DNA of 64,000 nt from Enoplolaimus lenunculus. Its lineage: Eukaryota > Nematoda > Enoplea > Enoplida > Thoracostomopsidae. Shown here piece by piece: positions 55,790-64,000 of this stretch. How positions within the stretch are numbered: the first letter of the stretch is position 1; each line of letters opens with the position of its first letter. Location of the stretch: the NCBI GenBank assembly GCA_030248215.1, contig JASANG010003141.1:62001-126000 (forward strand), in the 5' to 3' direction. Position numbers and translations under genes: made by a program. The notes under the pieces are model-generated. The model had not been told where the DNA came from, made no database searches, and worked only from the letters and a program-made list of their open reading frames with translations.

Positions 55790-57141
55790 ACCAGTTTAAT
55801 CAAAAAATGCCGTTGTTTTGACATGCGTCCAGTTCGCTCGTTTCGCACGCGAATTTTTTATCACTATATTCTACATGCATTCTAAACCGTAAAACCTATT
55901 TTTCGAAACGTATTCCCTTAAACGAACATTACTTACTTCATATATACTTAACGTTTTATATGAAAATTAATGGCTTGGGGAACTTGTCTCTTGTATTTAG
56001 CTTTAATAAAATATTCACCTGGCTAAATAAGGTTTCTCGCTCGCTACGCTTGCAAGCACCTATCTTTTTATGTTTGCAACTAAAATCTTTAAAGTACAAA
56101 ATTTCAACTTTAATGTAACTAAAAGTTTAGATAAATACCTTCAGATACAGCATATTTTGAAATATTAAAAGTCATATATATATTTTTACAGTATTTTTAC
56201 AGAAAATGCTTCGTAAAACAATATTTTGCTGAAAACCTGCAGTGTCAACCGATAAATTCTGATAAATCTTTGATTTTTAAACTGAGAGTAAACATATGAA
56301 TATATATTATATTCACAGAGGCAGTTTTAGAGCGAGCTCGTTCTTAAACTGTATTTTCATTGTGATTTAATTTACAAATTTTACAACAAATTTTCCTGGG
56401 AAACTAATATTTAAAACATAAAATGTTGTGACAAAAAATGAAAATTAAAGCCGTTTAGTTACAAATTTGTTCACTTTCAAAATCCTGTTCAAACGCTATA
56501 CGGATCTTCCAGAGCTATTTAATGTCACGAAGAGACTCACTGGTAACTTAAAATGTGAGATAGTCTGTGAGTTTTAAATGCAACATTTGTGTTGTTTACA
56601 GCCTGCAAAATGTTTCCTGTCTTATACTAGAAATAATTGTTTGTGTTGCATACGACTGTATTTTAGTTCCCACTAACGGAAACCATTACCCACAAAGACT
56701 ATGCTTGCCCTTGACACATCCAATTACAAACCAGCTCGTTCGAAAGTTGACTTTCTGAGGCTATAGTCCGTTTTATTTATGCGGCATGTTCAGTGTGCAT
56801 CACACGGGATGCGCTGTCCCAAGTTTTATACCTGATTTGAATATTGAAAATAACTACAACTTATCGAGCAAACAATTCTGTATATTGAGCCTTTGTGCGT
56901 AAAAGTTACATATTTTTGCACTTTTTTACTTAACTTCCCCCCGCAAGAGATCATCATATCCTCTTTACGCATGTATATATGTGTTCTTTGAATGGGTTCT
57001 GAATGGAGCTGCCTCTCTTTGGAATGCGCAGTAAGTTCAACGAGCCCTGAACCCACCCAGCCACCCGTTTTAGGCAAATCATTGCTGGAAAACTTAATAT
57101 TGTTAACGAAGTACACTTTAGATGTAGACGCTGTAGACGCT

Positions 57142-57330
57142 TTAACTATTTAAAACTGTTACCTGTTTTACGTTTTCGTGCAGCGTATGCCCCAAAGGCT
57201 GTTTGCAACGAGTACAAAACCACGTATGTCGTTGCTCACCACACAATGATTTTCCAGACCTTGTTCTGCTAAACAACCACAAGGTTTTAGCAAAATTTTT
57301 AAAATTTTTATATTTCTTGATGACGCTCAA
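57142..57330 (-). CDS. Possible exon with a Cys-x-x-Cys motif
   Basis: After a possible acceptor (TTGTTTAG) the minus strand reads RTRSGKSLCGEQRHTWFC, then TRCKQPLGHTLHENVKQ, followed by a donor GTAACAG at 57171. The C-G-E...F-C-x-x-C arrangement looks like half of a zinc-binding module, but no family can be named. Neighbouring minus-strand ORFs (56826-57116, 57411-57647) could be further exons or chance. Confidence 0.3.
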   Translation of the reverse strand: MSVIKKYKNFKNFAKTLWLFSRTRSGKSLCGEQRHTWFCTRCKQPLGHTLHENVKQVTVLNS

Positions 57331-57587
57331 CCAGATATGGTTGAAGAATGCCCAAATACTATGAAACGGTAGAATAGAATACTTTTGTAGAAATAAGGAA
57401 TAAGTGCATTTTAGTTAGCATCGGTTAGATTGAGATTTATAAAAGCGCAAACTAAAAACGAAGACTTAAGTTGTGCTTCGCAACCTCTCCGTTTCCAGCC
57501 ATTTACGGTAACTATTAAACCATCAAACAGCACTCCGTGTTCCACGTGAACAGGACCGTTAGAGACTGTAATTGAAAAGTTTTCCAC

Positions 57588-57650
57588 TAACCCTTTCTCA
57601 CATGAATATTTTCTATTTCGTATAAGGTTTAATTTCTTGTTAAACATAGC
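57588..57650. mobile_element. End of a TTAA (piggyBac-like) MITE copy
   Basis: CTAACCCTTTCTCACATGAA followed by TATTTTCTATTTCG matches the left end of the element at 27111-27381. The other end was not identified. Confidence 0.5.
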
Positions 57651-57941
57651 GCACTGGGTACTAATTCATGTATTCTGTACGCGCTAAGTGGCTTACCGTC
57701 TACTCTACGTGAGACGGATTGTAATATTGTAATTACCACTAAATTACAGCACAACTGCCGTACATTGTCTTGAACTTAGCTTACAGTTCTCGAACTAAAG
57801 CAGCTTTAAGTCACTTCCTCAAAAATCCAAAAAGGTATGTGTATTAATTGTTCAATAGGCGAATAACCTTTATGCAGGACAACAGTATCACATTATAACA
57901 AGCCAAGCAATATATAATAGCAAACAGACATAACGGTTGTT

Positions 57942-59916
57942 ATGGATGTCAACCACTGTTACGACGATAACTGTAAGGAAAGCCACGACGGCCTCGCTAA
58001 GCTTGATCCATCCAGTCGAATTACAGCGTTCGCATCAGTTGTTCTGTCTACAGTCAGCGTAACCGTTTGCTTGCTAGCGGTTCCGCTCATTTTTCAGTAC
58101 GTTCAACAATTTCAATCGCTTGCGAATGGCGAAGCTGAATTTTGCAAGGTGAACGAACACAAATTTACTTGTGTTTAATACTCCAACTGTCTTGCATCGC
58201 GTATTCTGTTTTTTATATGAAGAAAGTTCTGTAACATTCGAATATTAATAAATAAATCACTCAGTTTAAGCCGTATTTTACCAGGTTCTTATGGTTTACT
58301 TGACAAAATGTTTGATCTTTCAACAGTACCGAGCGTATTATCCTGTAATTGTAAACCACAAATATAGTAATGATTCATTCTAATTCACGCTTGAAAATCC
58401 AATTGAAAACTATCTTTTTAGCAGAAAAATGAAATTAGGTAACATAATAGCATATTTTACTGTTTGGGACAGATGCTTAGGCTACACAAGATTAACGTTT
58501 GACCTGTCGTGGATAGATAAGTTGCAAAACGGGTGGTAGTTTTTTTCTTGACAGGCCTGTTTGTGCAATATATATAGTTTTAGTCTCGTACACGAGAAAT
58601 GTGGAAAAACGCAATGGCATTAACACTACCAGCGTCACCTGGAGACCCAACAGTTCACGATTCATCGCTTATCTTTAGAAGCAAACGGCAAGCGTACGGA
58701 GACCAAGAAGAATGTATGGATTCTTTTATCATAAAATTGAGCTTTATATACTGACGCAGTCCATAGACACGGGGCCGCCGTAAGGGATCAACGCGCCTTT
58801 AAAAATTAGCCTACAACTTTAAAAACGATTTGGTCTAGGATTTAGCCTGTGAGGTGAAATAAGTCTCTGTAATATGCCTACTTGATACTTTTTGTAATTC
58901 TTTAGCGCATGCTCACAGGTTATTTTTATTTTGTCAAATCAGCTTTTTTGCTTTTCAGCAACAGTCGAAGAATTGTGGGAGCTCTAAATTGCAATAATCG
59001 GAGAAGATATGCTTAGCGAGTAGTACAAAACGGATTATTGACATATTTAAACTGTTTAATTATATAGAAATATAAATAATCTTTTGTCTAAAATTCAGGC
59101 TGCTGTCAACAGGGTCCATCAGGTCCACCAGGCCAACCAGGAAATAAAGGTCAAGATGGAGCTCCAGGTGAAGACGGAAATCGAGGATATCCAGGCCGTG
59201 ATGGTCGGCCAGGAGAAACAATTGAAAGATTTCCTCCTCAGTGCGAGTGCATCGCCGCTCCTGGTCCTCAAGGGCCGACTGGTCCAAGAGGGCTGCCAGG
59301 CCAGCCAGGCAGCGACGGTGAACCAGGTTCAGATGGATCACCAGGACGCAGTGGTCCACAAGGTCTCAAGGGCCCACCTGGTCAGGCTGGAAAACCGGGA
59401 AACAAAGGTCCGCCGGGTAGTCCTGGATTTTTAACTCCAGGAAAGCCCGGACCTCCAGGACGACCTGGAAGTCCTGGTACTCCTGGTCTTCCTGGTCCAA
59501 GCGGAAACAAAGGTAAAGATGGACATCCTGGACGAAACGGATTCAAGGTAAAGGTGGTTACCTAGACTTTTATGATACCGAATAAATTTTTCAAAGGTGC
59601 GAACTTTTGCCAGGTTTGTAATTGAGCGTATCATTGGATACGTTAAATATATGATTATTTCATACAGAACCACAAAATACAGTTTAAGTCTCAATTGACG
59701 TTTATCTAAAACATAGACTATCTACGAACATTTCAAATACGTTAGCTATGTCATTATGCTATCATTGCAAATTTTCAGGGACCACCAGGCGAGCCAGGCA
59801 GCGCTGGTCATCCAGGTCGACCTGGTTCTCGTGGACAACCTGGTGATATGGGAACGTACGGTATTGTCGGCGCGTGCGATCACTGTCCACAAGCTCGATT
59901 GGCTCCTGGCTACTAA
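57942..59916 (+). CDS. Nematode cuticle collagen
   Basis: A structural collagen of the nematode exoskeleton, secreted by the hypodermis and assembled as trimers. Four exons in phase: 57942-58148, 58584-58713, 59099-59547, 59779-59916; 307 aa, the usual size. The N-terminal cuticle-collagen domain has a membrane anchor ([20 protein letters not shown]), then [19 protein letters not shown] and [14 protein letters not shown] is the subtilisin/BLI-4-type cleavage site. The secreted part has Cys clusters (ECCCQQG, QCECIAA) flanking a short Gly-X-Y block. A long Gly-X-Y block follows with a small interruption (GFLTPG). The C-terminus is [14 protein letters not shown], typical of the family. Introns split the gene at the domain borders. 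It is the best evidence for the organism being a nematode. Confidence 0.97.
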
Positions 59917-62900
59917 GTCTTCAAATCAAACTGCACAATTTTCGACAATGATTATGTCCTGGCATTTGGGCACTTATTTATTTGTTCAGTATTTTCAGGT
60001 ATTCCCAATTTGAACAACGGTGTTACTTGTTATAATTTTTATTCGAGTTGATTTTTGAAATGTTCAAGTTTGAGATCGTTAATGCTAAAATGTTACATAG
60101 CGAAGAAGCAATGTGTTTAAATATTTCATGAAACACCACTATATATCATGCAGCTGCAAGACATAAAATAGCTGACGGATATATGCAAGCGTGCCTGCGT
60201 AAAACGGTGTCTAAATATTTCAAAATTTTTGATATAAAGCTTTACCTACTATACAGCACGTTTCATTCGTCTGATATGCTGTTTAAGCTAGTCAAAGTTT
60301 CAAAACATTGCATTGCAACATTTATCCCTTCTTTTCCAGTAGCTTTAACGTGGAAAGTTCGACAAATATATGCTGTATGCTTCGGAAACTTTCATACCTA
60401 TTTTATATTGGTTTAAGTTTTTAAAAAAGCGTAGTACCGTTGTTTTTGTTCTGACTAGCCAACAATTCATTGAATGCAATTTTGTAGCAGACAGACGCAA
60501 TTAATTTGGCGTTTTCAACATTGTTTTCTCTGTTCTATAAGCTGTCGATAGTGTGGTATCAATCAGATCACTAAACATATCTAAGTTGGTTTCTGACACT
60601 GACGAACATGAGATGGCCACACAGGCCACGACCCTTTGGAAACAGCGATCAAAACTAAAATTTAGTATAAAGATTTAGTTATAAAATTGCGTTCGCGGTC
60701 GCTTCAGCTACAAGATTTTTTTCGCTACGGTATTTTGTCCCTCTCAGAAATTTCTATAAATTTTTCACTGGATTTAGCATTTTTAATGTTAGACTATTTA
60801 ATCTGTGGAATTTAGTATTAGTGTCATATTGTACCAGTGACGAACCTACATTCTAGTGCACAACTTCATTGCTTACATATCAACCTATATTACGTTTACT
60901 TGGTTACTTTTTTCAAGTACCTCAAAATTCAGCTTATTCTAAAACTACTAAAAGTAGTCGCATTATTTTCACAACACATTCTAAATACTGACGTAAAGTT
61001 GCGTGATAGTTTCCCATTCAACTGCACGACACAATTTATACAAGGGTTGTGCTTCTGCAAGCGTATATTCTGAAACTAGTGCATCGTTCTAGTATTTCAT
61101 CACTAATTTTGAAATTTAATTTACGGTGGACTCGTCATCTGCCGTTCACCAAGCATTTGACCTTCGAGCTGGTTGCAATTTGGGTCCGTTTTATAAAATG
61201 GGAATTTGTTGATTTTCTAAGCGACAGCGTAATATATATTAAAAAATGTATTTTTCTAAATTGTCAACACTTTAAGTATAGAGGGATGATGGTTGGCATC
61301 AAGCTGAACGTCTTATTTTTTAATGCTACGCGAGGACTGCTTAAATTCGTAAAACGGTGCTTTTCAAGAGTTTAGTTTACGTCCGTCCCTTTCAAAGCAC
61401 GCTGTATAGTCTGTACTGTCTAGACCAAACATAAGTTGTAAAAGATACAAAACCAGCTAGATCAGGTGGTCTTTTTCATGCAATTCTATTAAACACGGTG
61501 CTACTTCTTGGTTCATTTTGGCTTTTGATGCAAGTATACAACAGATGTTTCCTCTCACGCAGTGAGTAGTATATAACGCAGATTTGTTGGCATGTTTTGT
61601 ATGTGTAGAATGCACAGACATAAAAAATTTTGAGGTTTGATATTAATAGAAATGACGTTTAGAGTCAACAAACAAAGTTGATTTCGGCTGTTCTTAGTGA
61701 ACCACATCTGTTCTGATGACTGATAAAATGTTTTGTAGGTAAATTTAGAATCAAGTAAATATCAAACAGCAGCTAAACAAGAGTTTACCGATCACTAAAC
61801 TATACTTGTGAGGGCCTATGAAAAGAACAGGTGTGGAACAGTATTATAAGCAAATTCTTAAGCCTAAGCCTAAGCCGAAGCCTAAGCGTAAGAATGAGCA
61901 TATTCCTAAACCTAAGCCTAAGACTAAGCTTAGCAAAAGATTGTTTAAAGCTTAAGCTTACTCTATTGCAGTCTTACAGAACAACGTTCCGCCCCTCATC
62001 TTTACAATGGCCCTAGTAAGAGTAGCCAATACATTACATACAATATCAATAACGTCTTTAGTAAAAAAATTCACTTTGTGTTTCAAACTATAGTTCTTAG
62101 TGTGAATAGAATTTGCACAATTTTAGAGTTAGCGAAACTCAAACAGGATGTCTTATTTGCATACCAGATTTTGGAAGCCGTTGCTTCTAGTCGGCCGTAT
62201 AAATTTGGGTACGTAAGACATTTACGGATCATTGCGCTTTAAAAAACTCCTAAAAACGTCTGAAAATGTTATTTGTTTATATCAATTAAGTTAATTATAT
62301 TTAATAGCATACACCGTAGCAACTGGTGAACGTTTCTTGACCGTTTTGCTTGAAAAGCTTCATTCGTATTCAGTAAACGTATGCGTCACTTGAGTACTCA
62401 CGTCGTCAGTCTTAAACGGTATACATCTGGCTACAAACAAGGACTTGCCTCGAGCCATTGTTTACAACTAATGAACAGTTACTGGTTCCGTTTTGCATGA
62501 GTGAGTTGTAGACAAATTAACTTTCCATGTTCAGTAATAATTTTTCTCAATTTAATTGCGTAGTGCAAAGACTTTGCAAACACCAGAACACCTTGTTAAC
62601 CATGATAAGCTAAAATTGCCTGAAAATATATTCATATTTTTATCTTTCTATAACGGAGCTATAGGATCATTTTGTTGTACACTTGTATCAATTGATATTA
62701 TCGTTGTTTACTTTTGCGTTGTTGTTTATGAGTGATAATTTAGTTTCCTTCCAGTAACATTTGTATATTTAATAGTTGCAATTTTCGTATTTATTTTCAA
62801 GCTTTAAACGGTGTTGTTCATTCTGGTTTCTTTAATTCCAATAAACGCATAATTCTTTTAATACTACTTTATGCCCTTGTCTTATACACTTTTCCTATTT

Positions 62901-64000
62901 TAAATTTATGGTTTAGGTTTATATTTAGCCTTACGAAAAGACGTGCAAATGCTTATAGACTGAATAGTCCCGTAGCTAGCTCACCTTGCTAGGGGGGCAA
63001 AAAATTTTCAGGAGGGGCATTCAAGGGTTTTCAATGACTTACTAGAAAGATTGCAAATCTTTTAGTGGGGCAAAAAGTTTCGAGGGGGGGCTGAGCCTCC
63101 CTAGCCCCTCTTTTGGCTACGAGCCCGAGACTGAAGTATATAAACGTTTTCCTAAACATAAACTTGAGCCTGGGACTACCATTCCTATAACCTATGTGTG
63201 CCAACATATATTCTGAAATGTGGTTAACACTTATCGCCAATTAGTGACAGGTCTTTCTACCACGGAATGGGTTGCTTCACAATGATTTGTTTGTGTTGCA
63301 ATTTCTAACCATCACCGTTTTCAGTATAAGCAGAATGAAGTAAAAATATATGCATGATCAAATTGTAGTGTACCTTGGCCCAGCTGTTCCAAATACAATG
63401 ATAGACACTAAAATTGACATACAATCTGTGCTTTTTACCAAGGACAGATTAAAAGTTTACCATATTTAAGCTTTGTAATTACTAATAAATACACGTGGCT
63501 GTTTTTTATTGACGGCAAGGTAAAACATATTCCTTTTTACGCGGTAGCTTGTAACTTCAGTTAAAGGCATGGAAACAACATTCCGCGTGCAAAAGCGCGT
63601 AACCTCTTAAAGTAGCACATAAAACTGAAACTATTTTGGCTTGTTGTATAGAAACATTTTTAGATTAATTCATGCAATCTATATTACTGCCTGGTAATTT
63701 TATAAAGTCCACGAACTCAAGCACTTTGGGCTTCATAACGATCGTTTTATATGACTAAAGTATTAATTAGTTGTTGAAGTATCTAAATTTAGAGTTACAC
63801 TATGATTTATAACTGGTAAAAACAAATTAAGACACACCAGCGACAAGTGTCCTGGTTCAGAACCAATAATGTCTTTATGAAAAAAGTAATAGGTTTATTA
63901 TTAAGGGTATATGCTTTTAAGCTGAGTTACGGATATTGAAAAAATATTTGCAGTGAATTGTACTAAAAACAACAAAACATTAACGTTTACGTTGAAACAT
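59917..64000. other. Region downstream of the collagen gene, no gene seen
   Basis: About 4 kb of AT-rich DNA with only short chance ORFs. It contains a telomere-like MITE copy at about 61813-62013 and a GC-richer palindromic repeat at about 62970-63128 (GTAGCTAGCTCACCTTG...GGCTACGAGCC, with AGGGGGGCAAAAA and GGGGCAAAAAG inside). The collagen 3' UTR is at the left edge. Confidence 0.6.
61813..62013. mobile_element. MITE with telomere-like GCCTAA interior (diverged copy)
   Basis: Between GGCCTATGAAAAG on the left and TTTACAATGGCCC on the right is TTAAGCCTAAGCCTAAGCC and a second run CCTAAACCTAAGCCTAAG. The ends are more decayed than in the 16661 copy. Confidence 0.6.

Larger units (their letters stand above)
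53253..57941. other. Region with unassigned ORFs and repeats upstream of the collagen gene
   Basis: No known gene could be assembled. It holds coding-like ORFs at 54416-54936 (minus), 55000-55206 (plus), 56826-57116, 57142-57330 and 57411-57647 (minus), a telomere-like MITE copy around 54124-54320, a CAGGGTG-ended element at 55354-55789, and a TTAA-element end at 57588. The collagen promoter should be at the right edge. Confidence 0.5.

Noticed and set aside
59060-59434. Other-frame ORFs on both strands over the collagen exon
   Set aside because: The Gly-X-Y frame at 59099-59547 is the real one; repetitive GC-richer triplets keep other frames open.

Overview
The window is eukaryotic, AT-rich and intron-rich, and almost certainly from a nematode. 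The clearest evidence is a complete cuticle collagen gene (57942-59916) with the nematode N-terminal domain, a KRQ processing site, Cys-flanked Gly-X-Y blocks and the C-terminal CDHCP...APGY ending. Several dispersed DNA elements carry degenerate TTAGGC-type repeats, the nematode telomere unit. Introns are often long and filled with repeats, and the gephyrin gene is an undivided fusion. A lineage outside the Caenorhabditis group is possible, but the species cannot be read from the sequence.

Layout. 1-5400 (minus strand): one exon of an actin-maturation-protease homologue, ATG12, and a small serine palmitoyltransferase subunit. 5400-8827: no host gene, only a decayed LINE fragment. 8828-15514 (plus): complete seven-exon CLP1; its last intron holds an 18-bp minisatellite of over 1.2 kb and a foldback element. 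15515-29265: repeat-rich, with several MITE-like elements, a GGGACAG minisatellite, a non-autonomous LTR element on the minus strand (about 19690-23466) and a piggyBac-like TTAA element carrying a tRNA-like pol III promoter. 29266-36449 (plus): a Stum/SPEC3-family membrane protein with a GC-AG intron. 37532-51085 (minus): gephyrin, at least 19 exons, both G and E domains. One of its introns contains a nearly full-length, recently inserted LINE (44454-48818) with a 2A-like peptide, PHD finger, endonuclease, reverse transcriptase and RNase H. 52941-53252 (minus): an unrecognised 103-aa protein. 53253-57941: unassigned ORFs and repeats. 57942-59916 (plus): cuticle collagen. 59917-64000: no gene seen.

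The genes are unrelated housekeeping or structural functions (tRNA/mRNA processing, autophagy, sphingolipid synthesis, molybdenum cofactor synthesis, mechanosensory membrane protein, cuticle) with no operon-like spacing. I did not find a new multi-gene system. The most unusual material is the 2A-bearing LINE, the MITE family with telomere-like interiors, nested short elements, and an in-frame 57-codon open extension after the stop of the sphingolipid subunit. Exon models come from splice signals, reading phase and recalled protein families; no search was run.
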